Positions 1 through 7,031 of a DNA stretch of 64,000 nt are shown here, piece by piece; the first letter of the stretch is position 1, and the number at the start of each line of letters is the position of its first letter. The translations under genes and the position numbers were made by a program. The notes beneath the pieces are model-generated. The model was not told the origin of the DNA. It worked only from the letters and a program-made list of their open reading frames with translations, and ran no database searches. Source of the DNA: JAOUGY01 sp963785075 (GTDB lineage Bacteria > Actinomycetota > Acidimicrobiia > Spongiisociales > ZC4RG35); contig CAWATW010000003.1 in NCBI GenBank assembly GCA_963785075.1, forward strand, positions 1-64,000. The letters run 5' to 3'.

Positions 1-2408
1 CGATTGCCGGTGCGCCGGTCGAACAGCTCACCCAGCATGTACTGGAGCATCGGGAGCGGCGACGGTTGACGGACGGTCTCGGCGGCGATGCGCGGCACCA
101 GCCCGGACTCGAACTCCACGCCGGACTGACGTGCCGGCTCGACGATCGCACGTTCCAACTCGTCGGGCGCCAGTGGGGTGACGTCGACGGCAGTCTCCTT
201 GAGGATCGGGGCGAACGCCGGGTGCTCCAGGGGGCGGTCGTAGTAATCGGCCCGCAGCGTCATCACCAGTCTCAGTGGCGAGGTCGGGTCCTCGACAGCG
301 ACGCTCAGGGCATCGAGGAACGAGTCGGCCGAGTCGGCAGCAGCACCGGCGAAGACCTCCTCGAACTGATCGATCACCAAGAGCACCCGATCGTCATCGG
401 AGCTCACACAGCGACGGAGCCCCCGCAACAGCCCCCGCTCCCCATCACGAATCTGGCTCAAGAGGGACTCGGGCGGATTGACGGCAATCCGCAACAGCGC
501 CGCCTCCAACGACTCAAAGGGGTCGGTGCCGGGCACCATCGTCGTCACGAACCACTCGTCGGACCCCGGAACCGCCCCGGCACGGAGCGACGGGGTGAGA
601 CCCGCCCGGACGACCGACGACTTCCCCGAGCCCGACGGGCCGACCAGTACCAGGCAGCGCGCGGCGATCGTGTTGCCCGCCATCCGACCGACGAGCTCGC
701 TGACCAGGCGCTCACGCCCGAAGAACCGGTCGACGTCACCGTCGTCGAACGAACGAAGACCCATGTAGGGGTTGGCTACGTCCACCCGGGTGGTGGTGGC
801 CCGGCCGACCACCGCAGCCGGCTCGGACATCTCCAGCGAGGCGATGAACTCCGCGATCGATACAAACCGCTCGGCCGGATCCTTGGCGGTTGCCCGGGCG
901 ACCGCAGCCGAGATCGACGACGGCAGATCCGGCCGAATCTGAGACAGCGGCGGGTAGGGGGCGTTCAACTGACGGTCGATCAACTCCTCCGCCGACGAGC
1001 TGTCAAGGAACGGGAGCGACCCGGTGAGGCACTCGTAGACGACCACCCCGAGACTGAAGACGTCGGACTCTGGTCCGAGCTGCTCACGCCGGATCTGTTC
1101 CGGGGAGGCGTAGGCAGGGGAACCCGGCGACAGCGCCGCCTCGGGGCCGCCGGACTCGGCGACTTCGAGTGCGATGCCGAAATCCGTGAGAAAGGCGTTG
1201 CCCTGCTCGTCGAACAGGATGTTCGCCGCCTTGACGTCCCGGTGGACGACTCCCCGACCGTGCGCGACCGACAACGCATCCCCGATCTGTCTGGCCATCG
1301 CGAGGGTGTCGTCGAGGGTGAGCGCGCCTTCGTCGAGCCGTCGCTCGAGGGTGCCGCCCCGCAGCCAGCGCATCACCAGGTAGGCGGAATCGGGGTCTCG
1401 CCAGTAGTCGATGAGCGGGACGATGTGGGGGTGCTCGATCTGGGCGACCAGATGCGCCTCGGCCTCGAACCGGCGGATGAAGTCCGGCTGGGACGCCAGC
1501 TCACTGCGGATCTGTTTGACCGCCACCTCGCGATTCACCGACGGCTGGATGCCCCGCCACACCACGGAGAACGCGCCTGTGCCGATCTGCTCCATGAGGC
1601 GATAACCCCGGAGCGGCGTGCCGTCGTCCTCCACGTCGAGTGACGGATCACCGGTGAGGAGGGCATCCTCGAGTTCGAGAATCGCTTGGGAGGGCTCCAA
1701 GCCGCTGACGTCGGCGATCAGCTTGCGATGATCGTCGATCACCCGGAGCGCCTCTGCGGTTCTACCGCTCCGATGCAGGGCGAGGGCGTACTGGCGCGCC
1801 GCCCGCTCCCTCAGTCCGTGCTCGGATGTGAACGCCGCAAGCTCGCCGGTGATCTGGGTGTGACGACCAAGGGCCAGTGCCGCTTCCCATCGCTCCTCCA
1901 GCGCCTCGAGCCGATCGAGGTTCAGCCGCTCGATCTCTGCTCGTGCCCAGTCGAGGTCTTCGAGCTCCCGGAAGGGCTCACCCCTCCAGAGGGCCAGCGC
2001 CTCGTCGAGCAAACGCTGAGCCGTTTGGGGATCGTCGTGCTCTCGGGCGGCTCTGGCACGGGACCGGAGGAGCGAGAACCGTGTGTGTTCGACCGACTCG
2101 GCCGGAACGGCCAACCGGTAGCCCGAGGATTCGGTCTCGATCCAGGAGCGAATCGCCTCGGGGAACGCTGAGCGGAGACGCGACACGTAGGTGCGAAGCG
2201 GAGGCGCAGTCGAGTCGGGTCGCTCGGCGTCGGTCCACAGGTACTCGGCGAGCCAGTCGATGTCGACGACGGTGTTGGCCCGGATGGCAAGCAGGGCGAG
2301 CAGTCGGCGTTGCCTCGCGCCGCCGATGGAAACCGGGTCGTCCCCGGCTTCGAGACCCATTCCGCCGAACACGCGAATGAGCGGTGCTTCGAGCCCTGCG
2401 TTCTCCAT
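1..2408 (-). CDS. BTAD regulator fused to Ser/Thr kinase and STAND ATPase (3' end outside window)
   Basis: Reading leftward from ATG 2408, 802 residues lie in the window and the frame stays open to the edge. The order is a SARP-like winged helix (about 1-100), a BTAD helical repeat domain (about 100-245), a Ser/Thr kinase domain (about 265-530), and an nSTAND1-type NTPase (from about 550). Visible kinase motifs are the glycine loop GTGAFSVV, VAVK lysine, HRDVKAAN catalytic loop and TDFG. The NTPase shows Walker A GPSGSGKSS (about residue 594) and Walker B LLVIDQFEE. In known relatives the NTPase is followed by WD40 or other sensor repeats, which would lie off the edge. The inferred role is a single-chain signalling hub that phosphorylates and may also regulate transcription. 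The plus-strand reading frames here are shadows: this strand has uninterrupted motifs. Confidence 0.88.
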   Translation of the reverse strand, partial: MENAGLEAPLIRVFGGMGLEAGDDPVSIGGARQRRLLALLAIRANTVVDIDWLAEYLWTDAERPDSTAPPLRTYVSRLRSAFPEAIRSWIETESSGYRLAVPAESVEHTRFSLLRSRARAAREHDDPQTAQRLLDEALALWRGEPFRELEDLDWARAEIERLNLDRLEALEERWEAALALGRHTQITGELAAFTSEHGLRERAARQYALALHRSGRTAEALRVIDDHRKLIADVSGLEPSQAILELEDALLTGDPSLDVEDDGTPLRGYRLMEQIGTGAFSVVWRGIQPSVNREVAVKQIRSELASQPDFIRRFEAEAHLVAQIEHPHIVPLIDYWRDPDSAYLVMRWLRGGTLERRLDEGALTLDDTLAMARQIGDALSVAHGRGVVHRDVKAANILFDEQGNAFLTDFGIALEVAESGGPEAALSPGSPAYASPEQIRREQLGPESDVFSLGVVVYECLTGSLPFLDSSSAEELIDRQLNAPYPPLSQIRPDLPSSISAAVARATAKDPAERFVSIAEFIASLEMSEPAAVVGRATTTRVDVANPYMGLRSFDDGDVDRFFGRERLVSELVGRMAGNTIAARCLVLVGPSGSGKSSVVRAGLTPSLRAGAVPGSDEWFVTTMVPGTDPFESLEAALLRIAVNPPESLLSQIRDGERGLLRGLRRCVSSDDDRVLLVIDQFEEVFAGAAADSADSFLDALSVAVEDPTSPLRLVMTLRADYYDRPLEHPAFAPILKETAVDVTPLAPDELERAIVEPARQSGVEFESGLVPRIAAETVRQPSPLPMLQYMLGELFDRRTGN

Positions 2409-2736
2409 GACTCGCGCGCTTTCCTGTCCCATGCCGCCAACAGTCGTCCGGCGACCTTACAGCCGCATAACAGCGAGCGACCGAGATTGCGCAGACATGC
2501 AGATCGGCGTCGTTCGATCGGCAGGAAGGGCTCGGGTGTGACGGTGATGATCTCGTTCGACGAGGGCGAGGCGCCGCTCGCCCGGCCGGGTGTGGCCGAT
2601 GCGATCATCGACGGTGATCGTCGAGCTCGCGACGAGATCGCAGATACGGTGCTCAGGCGATCGCCAACACGTTGGTGTACCGATCGGCTTGGATCGACGG
2701 CATGGTCGCGCCGTCCGGCGTCTGTTCCGCTCGACG
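2409..2736. other. Gene-free stretch upstream of the kinase gene
   Basis: No convincing gene is seen. It must hold the promoter of the leftward kinase gene. The last ~100 bases (from about 2640) resemble a strongly diverged copy of the 135-bp repeat that follows, for example the shared ccggcgtctgtt word and the aagtc-gcc-ga word. Confidence 0.5.
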
Positions 2737-3471
2737 TGGACCAGCGGTCGCACATGATCCTGGTGACCGCCGACCATGAGCGGAAGTCGGCCTGAAGAAA
2801 CACAGAGTCGAAAAGATTCGCCCGCCACGCGTGCGGCAGCCCAGGCCGACCGGCGTCTGTTTCGGCCAGGCGTGAACCACCTTCACCACATCATCCGGGC
2901 GTACGCCGCAGCGGGCCGAAAGTCCGCCCGACAACACCCGGCGCCATACAGATCGGCCCACCACGAGTGCGGCAGCCCAGGCGGACCGGCGTCTGTTTCG
3001 GCCGGCGTGAACCACCTTCACCACATCATCCGGGCGTACGCCGCAGCGGGCCGAAAGTCCGCCCGACAACACCCGGCGCCATACAGATCGGCCCACCACG
3101 AGTGCGGCAGCCCAGGCGGACCGGCGTCTGTTTCAGCCGGTGTGAACCACCTTCACCACATCATCCGGGCGTACGCCGCAGCGGGCCGAAAGTCCGCCCG
3201 ACAACACCCGGCGCCATACAGATCGGCCCACCACGAGTGCGGCAGCCCAGGCGGACCGGCGTCTGTTTCAGCCGGCGTGAACCACCTTCACCACATCATC
3301 CGGGCGTACGCCGCAGCGGGCCGAAAGTCCGCCCGACAACACCCGGCGCCATACAGATCGGCCCACCACGAGTGCGGCAGCCCAGGCGGACCGGCGTCTG
3401 TTTCGGCCGGCGTGAACCACCTTCACCACATCATCCGGGCGTACGCCGCAGCGGGCCGAAAGTCCGCCTGA
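2737..3471. repeat. 135-bp tandem repeat array (four full near-identical units, one diverged unit, one partial)
   Basis: The word gtgaaccaccttcaccacat recurs at 2872, 3007, 3142, 3277 and 3412, an exact 135-base period. The four complete units (2872-3411) differ only at one or two bases near the unit end (ttcggccggc versus ttcagccggt or ttcagccggc). A more diverged unit precedes (about 2737-2871) and a 60-base partial unit ends the array. The period is 45 codons, so open frames run through on both strands, for example a plus-strand frame with VNHLHHIIRAYAAAG per unit. No frame has a recognisable domain or a convincing ribosome site, so protein coding is not claimed. The word acacagagtcg occurs inside the diverged unit (2807) and again at the array end. 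There are no unique spacers, so it is not CRISPR. Confidence 0.9.
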
Positions 3472-3483
3472 ACAACACAGAGT

Positions 3484-3598
3484 CGGTGCGGCCGCCAGGC
3501 TTGACTGCGGCGCCCGAGACCGACCGCTTATGGCTGCTTCCTTCCGGACCTGACCAAATTCGCGGGGCCCCGCCGCGCAGGACCCGGAGGCCGCACCC
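3484..3598 (-). ncRNA. ffs: Signal recognition particle RNA (4.5S type)
   Basis: The minus strand carries the universal SRP hairpin core GGTCAGGTCCGGAAGGAAGC followed by AGCC (complement of 3532-3555), where Ffh binds. Flanking arms close the rod: GGTGCGGCC at 3485-3493 pairs with GGCCGCACC at 3589-3597. It is a short bacterial form of about 115 nt without an Alu domain. It targets nascent membrane and secreted proteins with Ffh and FtsY. It lies directly after tadA, an order known from other Gram-positive bacteria, but dnaX, which often follows, is absent. Ends are estimated from the outer helix. Confidence 0.93.
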
Positions 3599-3618
3599 AC
3601 TCTGCATTGGGGAACCTC

Positions 3619-3645
3619 AGTCTAGAAGGAGGAAGCGCACTGCAA
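3619..3645 (-). promoter_or_regulatory. Candidate sigma-70 promoter for SRP RNA
   Basis: On the minus strand, TTGCAG (complement of 3640-3645) and TAGACT (complement of 3619-3624) are separated by 15 bases, just after the tadA stop and about 20 bases before the RNA start. The spacer is short, so this is tentative. Confidence 0.35.
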
Positions 3646-3646
3646 G

Positions 3647-4123
3647 TCAGTCGGTGCGGCGGCGCTCGTCGAAGAAGCTGCGGAGGAGGTCACCACATTC
3701 GTCTGCGAGCACTCCTGCCACGACCTCGCATCGGTGGTTGAGCCTCGGGTCCTGCGGGATGTTGTAGAGGCTCCAAGCCGCGCCGGCCTTCGGATCCGGT
3801 GCGCCGTAGACGATCCGGCCGAGCCGAGCATGCACGGCGGCCCCGGCGCACATGGGACACGGTTCCAACGTCACCACCAATGTGTGGTCGGTCAAACGCC
3901 AGGTGCCGGCTTTCCGTGCAGCCTCGGTGATGGCGAGCATCTCGGCGTGGGCCGTGGGATCGACCAGTTCTTCTCGCCGGTTGTGGGTCGTCGCAACGAC
4001 GACGCCATCGGGGTCGACGACGACTGCGCCCACCGGGACCTCTCCGGCGGCGGCCGCCAGGCGGCCTTCGGCCAGGGCGGTTCGCATCGGACCTTCCCAC
4101 GTGGTGCGCATGTCGGCGGCCAT
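3647..4123 (-). CDS. tadA: tRNA-specific adenosine deaminase
   Basis: Deaminates A34 to inosine in tRNA-Arg(ACG), allowing one tRNA to read CGU, CGC and CGA. From ATG 4123 it is 158 residues, the usual TadA length. It shows the cytidine/deoxycytidylate deaminase zinc site: HAE within PTAHAEML and PCPMCAG. The frame continues upstream, but that would overlap tRNA-Ser(GGA), so ATG 4123 (or 4111) is preferred. Its substrate gene, tRNA-Arg(ACG), lies at 13268 in this window. The SRP RNA follows. Confidence 0.95.
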   Translation of the reverse strand: MAADMRTTWEGPMRTALAEGRLAAAAGEVPVGAVVVDPDGVVVATTHNRREELVDPTAHAEMLAITEAARKAGTWRLTDHTLVVTLEPCPMCAGAAVHARLGRIVYGAPDPKAGAAWSLYNIPQDPRLNHRCEVVAGVLADECGDLLRSFFDERRRTD

Positions 4124-4188
4124 CTGGTCACTTCCGTTGGTAGTCGGTACGCTGTGTGTGCCTCGGATTCGGTCCGAGGCATCCTCAT

Positions 4189-4277
4189 GGAGGGATCGCA
4201 TAGTCCGGCCTAGTGCGCGGCACTGGAAATGCCGTTGGGGTTCACGCCCCTCGGGGGTTCAAATCCCCCTCCCTCCG
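4189..4277 (+). tRNA. tRNA-Ser(GGA)
   Basis: An 89-base class II tRNA. The acceptor GGAGGGA pairs with TCCCTCC, the anticodon stem/loop is CGGCA-CTGGAAA-TGCCG with anticodon GGA, it has a long variable arm, and the T loop is TTCAAAT. It reads UCU and UCC. No CCA is encoded (G then CCG follows). The region upstream shares CGGTACGCTGTG with the next tRNA-Ser, a probable -10 area. Confidence 0.96.
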
Positions 4278-4387
4278 CCGGTCGTGCCGTTTGTGCGGCA
4301 GCGACCCTAGCGACTACAACGTACCGTCGCACCGCCTCGGTACGCTGTGGCCGTGTGATCGTGTCGGCCTTCGGGGCCGACAGACCC

Positions 4388-4476
4388 GGAGGGGTCGCAT
4401 AGTCCGGTCTAGTGCGCGGCACTCGAAATGCCGTAGGGGCGTTCGCTCCTCGAGGGTTCGAATCCCTCCCCCTCCG
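4388..4476 (+). tRNA. tRNA-Ser(CGA)
   Basis: The acceptor GGAGGGG pairs with CCCCTCC, and the loop CTCGAAA gives anticodon CGA (reads UCG). It has a long serine-type variable arm and encodes CCA at 4477-4479. It is highly similar to the preceding tRNA-Ser(GGA), suggesting a local duplication that also carried the CGGTACGCTGTG promoter element (at about 4339). Confidence 0.96.
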
Positions 4477-4509
4477 CCACCCGAGGTGTCGATGACGAAT
4501 CGCTGTTCG

Positions 4510-5130
4510 TCACGCCTTGGCGTTGACGCTGATTCTCACTTCCGTGTTGGCCGTGAGCATGTCATAGACGGCCGACGTCGAGCGCGACGCGTCGGCCAGA
4601 GCGGCGAGCTCATCGTCTTCGGCATCCCCTTCGATCTCGAACGCCACGGCGATCCGCTGAAATCCTGGCCGCACAGATACAGGTACAACGGATTGTCCAG
4701 GCCGTCGTTCTTCGCGGATGGAGAGGGCACCGCGCACATCGATCTCGCCCACCACGACGGATGTCACCGACGTGAGGTCGATCTTGCGCGCCGCAGCAGT
4801 CGTTGCGACACCGGCCGTGAGGCAGGCTGCCAGGGCATGCAACACGGTCTCTTGCGGAGTGGGGCCGTATCCGTTTCCGAGTGTCGGATGGTCGGCCGTG
4901 TAGCTGAACTCTTCGACGTGAACGTGATCGGTTCCGACTCCGTACCACTCGTGGATAGACGACCGCGACGCCGTGCCTTCGATCCAGGTGTTCCTGGCGG
5001 TGAACCGAAACCGTGCGAGCTCTGGTTCGGCCGTGAGCCTGTCGCGGGTCCCAAACAGCTTGGTCACCGGAACGCCGTTGCGGATCACGGGTGCGTCTTG
5101 CCCTCCCGACGTCTGGGCTGTGGTGGTCAT
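4510..5130 (-). CDS. OsmC/Ohr-family protein
   Basis: 206 residues from ATG 5130 (upstream GTG/TTG starts are possible). OsmC-fold proteins are often thiol peroxidases for organic hydroperoxides. The central helix signature ETVLHALAACLTAGVA carries the first conserved cysteine. The region that normally supplies the second redox Cys reads ADASRSTSAVYDML with no cysteine. It may therefore be a one-Cys member of the YhfA-like branch rather than a classical Ohr. It lies between tRNA-Ser genes, leftward and convergent with tRNA-Ser(CGA). A small inverted repeat at 4492-4511 (TGACGAA/TTCGTCA) may end both transcripts. Confidence 0.85.
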   Translation of the reverse strand: MTTTAQTSGGQDAPVIRNGVPVTKLFGTRDRLTAEPELARFRFTARNTWIEGTASRSSIHEWYGVGTDHVHVEEFSYTADHPTLGNGYGPTPQETVLHALAACLTAGVATTAAARKIDLTSVTSVVVGEIDVRGALSIREERRPGQSVVPVSVRPGFQRIAVAFEIEGDAEDDELAALADASRSTSAVYDMLTANTEVRISVNAKA

Positions 5131-5228
5131 CGGGCTTGCCTTTCGATCGGTCGTCGCCAACGTATGGGATCGGGCGACGCGCAACATGGGTATCGGCTGC
5201 CCAGATTGGTTGGCCGTGGCCTGTGTCT

Positions 5229-5258
5229 TGACCCGGGCACCAGACGTCGGGCAGACTG
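5229..5258 (+). promoter_or_regulatory. Candidate promoter for tRNA-Ser(TGA)
   Basis: TTGACC (5229-5234), an 18-base spacer, and CAGACT (5253-5258) lie about 25 bases before the tRNA. The -35 matches well and the -10 moderately. Confidence 0.4.
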
Positions 5259-5283
5259 ACCCGTCCGAGCCTCATCGGCTCAC

Positions 5284-5372
5284 GGAGGGATGACTGAGCG
5301 GTCGAAAGTGACGGTCTTGAAAACCGTTGAACCGGTTTCCCGGTTCCGTGGGTTCAAATCCCACTCCCTCCG
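5284..5372 (+). tRNA. tRNA-Ser(TGA)
   Basis: The acceptor GGAGGGA pairs with TCCCTCC, and the anticodon stem/loop ACGGT-CTTGAAA-ACCGT gives anticodon TGA (reads UCA and wobble). It has a long variable arm and encodes CCA at 5373-5375. Confidence 0.96.
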
Positions 5373-5434
5373 CCACACGGTTTCCCGTGTCCAGTCCCAG
5401 CGACGCGATACCGCTCGTCGGCGCGGTTCCGCAT

Positions 5435-5463
5435 GCAGCGCACCCGGTCACCGGGTGCGCTGC
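5435..5463. terminator. Perfect 13-bp hairpin between convergent transcripts
   Basis: GCAGCGCACCCGG (5435-5447), loop TCA, and CCGGGTGCGCTGC (5451-5463). It sits between tRNA-Ser(TGA) and the leftward gene ending at 5489, so it can serve both. There is no strong U tract, as is usual in actinobacteria. Confidence 0.75.
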
Positions 5464-5488
5464 TTGAGGCCCTCTCGACGTCGAGGTG

Positions 5489-6010
5489 CTATGGGTTGGG
5501 GTGGGAGGCGTCATAGTCGATGGTTCCGGTGGCGGTGCCACCGACCAGTCCTCCGAGATCCGACAACGGCACGTGCCAAACCTCCTCGTGCGCGGTGCCG
5601 CCCGCGTCGGCGAATCTCCCGGTGCCACCGTCGAACACGATCTCGACGATGTGCTCGGGCACGAGCGTCCCTGAGTAGGTTCCGTGGAGCTGGTCGCCGT
5701 TGGCGGCGACGTATACCAACACGCCATCGGCGATCGCCCCGGTGGCGGCGTTGGTGCAATGCCATCCTTCGCCTTCGACCCGTCCCATGTGGGTGGCAGT
5801 GCCCTCGTCACCGACGATGTGGATGGGAATCCATCCGCCGGCGACATCGCACCAATCGGGACCGCCGACGAACGCTTCGTAGGTGCCGCTCCAAGTCATC
5901 CGGAACGGCCGATCCCTTCCATGCCCGGCCATTGCAGGCGCCGCCGCACTCAGAAGCAGGAGCACGACTCCCGCCACCACCACCTTGTGTACCCATCTGG
6001 TGATCCGCAC
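5489..6010 (-). CDS. Secreted protein of unknown function
   Basis: 173 residues from GTG 6010, chosen for the AGGGAG ribosome site 7 bases upstream. The N-terminus is a signal peptide (VRITRWVHK, hydrophobic VVVAGVVLLLLSAAAPAMA, AGHG cleavage). The mature part is rich in Gly, Thr and His and looks all-beta, with features such as GTYEAFVGGPDW, GEGWHCTN and VFDGGTGRFADAGGTA. That last stretch resembles barrel proteins of the allene-oxide-cyclase/lipocalin-like type, but this is only a resemblance. It is downstream of the NTF2-like gene on the same strand with a 112-base gap. Confidence 0.75.
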   Translation of the reverse strand: MRITRWVHKVVVAGVVLLLLSAAAPAMAGHGRDRPFRMTWSGTYEAFVGGPDWCDVAGGWIPIHIVGDEGTATHMGRVEGEGWHCTNAATGAIADGVLVYVAANGDQLHGTYSGTLVPEHIVEIVFDGGTGRFADAGGTAHEEVWHVPLSDLGGLVGGTATGTIDYDASHPNP

Positions 6011-6122
6011 GGTGTTCTCCCTTCGTTTCGTAGTCAGACCAAGACCGGAGCGAGCCCCGAGTTGTGAGCCAAGCCGTGTCATCCGCTCGATGCGCTACGC
6101 CAGACCTCGCTCGGTCTCGACC

Positions 6123-6953
6123 TCATGGCGTCTCGTGGAACTCCATCCACGAAGCCAGTTCCAGACCCGGGTAGAGCCGGATCTCCAGGTCGCCGACGTG
6201 ACGCTCCCCGGACATCTCGTTTCGGATCGGGAACACGTAGGTTCCGGCATCGCTCAGGGTGCCGTCGCCCAAGCGACGGACGTCGCCGACGTCCTCGACG
6301 TAGGCGGCTGCGAATTCCTCAATTGCGTCACGACCGGTCACCACGTTCTCGCCGTCACCGAAGGTGTACACACCGGACGAAGTGAACACTGCGGCGATGG
6401 CCGCGGGGTCGTTGTCGTTCCACCCGGCGCCGAAGTCGTCGGCGATTCCTCGGGCGATGGCGAGATGGTTGCGCCCTTCAACCAGGAACTCGATCCGGGA
6501 TGCCAGCTCTCCGTCGAGCTCGACCTCCAGGTCCTCGTCGCGCGTCGCTCCGACGAGCTTGAATTCGGTCTCGAAGACGATGGTGCCGGTATCGGTGCGC
6601 ACACCCTCGGTCACCCGCCGGCCTTCGCTCACGGCCCAGGACGCCTCTGCCGCGTAGTCGGCGATCGCCTGCCTGCCGGTGTAGACGTCACCATTGTCGA
6701 GGTCGACGAACGCGCCGTCTTCGGTGAACACCGCGGCGACGGCGTCGGGATCGTTGTCGTTCCACCCGGCGAACCAGTCGTCTGTGATCTGGCGGGCGGT
6801 GGCGAGATCGTGCCGGTGATCTGCGGCCACGATCGCCCAGACCCCGAACCCGATCAGCACCATGGCCAACACTCCTGCCACCAGCCGCAGCAGGGGCCGC
6901 CCCGCCCGTGGTTCGGGCGGCGATGGGCGATGCAATGTGGTTCGTTCTGTCAC
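6123..6953 (-). CDS. Membrane-anchored protein with two SnoaL/NTF2-like domains
   Basis: 276 residues from GTG 6953, selected for the strong AGGAGG site just upstream. A single N-terminal membrane segment (LLRLVAGVLAMVLIGFGVWAI) is followed by two tandem cone-fold domains. Both open with the same motif: ARQITDDWFAGWNDNDPDAV and ARGIADDFGAGWNDNDPAAI. This points to an internal duplication. Such domains bind small hydrophobic ligands or act as isomerases/hydrolases; the substrate cannot be read from sequence. It lies 78 bases downstream of the large BTAD regulator, possibly co-transcribed. Confidence 0.8.
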   Translation of the reverse strand: MTERTTLHRPSPPEPRAGRPLLRLVAGVLAMVLIGFGVWAIVAADHRHDLATARQITDDWFAGWNDNDPDAVAAVFTEDGAFVDLDNGDVYTGRQAIADYAAEASWAVSEGRRVTEGVRTDTGTIVFETEFKLVGATRDEDLEVELDGELASRIEFLVEGRNHLAIARGIADDFGAGWNDNDPAAIAAVFTSSGVYTFGDGENVVTGRDAIEEFAAAYVEDVGDVRRLGDGTLSDAGTYVFPIRNEMSGERHVGDLEIRLYPGLELASWMEFHETP

Positions 6954-7031
6954 CGTGTCCTCCTTTCGGTCCAGCTCCACACTGCGTCATCGGGGGCGTG
7001 ACCAGCGAGTGACCGGTGACGGGGTGGGGGC

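Noticed and set aside
66..1643. 525-aa plus-strand open frame
   Set aside because: It is the antisense shadow of the kinase/STAND gene, whose minus-strand motifs (GTGAFSVV, HRDVKAAN, DFG, GPSGSGKSS) are unmistakable.
2776..3471. 231-aa repetitive open frame through the 135-bp array
   Set aside because: All frames stay open because the period is 45 codons; there is no known domain and no convincing start, so it is annotated only as a repeat.
2737..3471. CRISPR array
   Set aside because: Units are 135 bp, directly tandem and without variable spacers; no cas genes are nearby.
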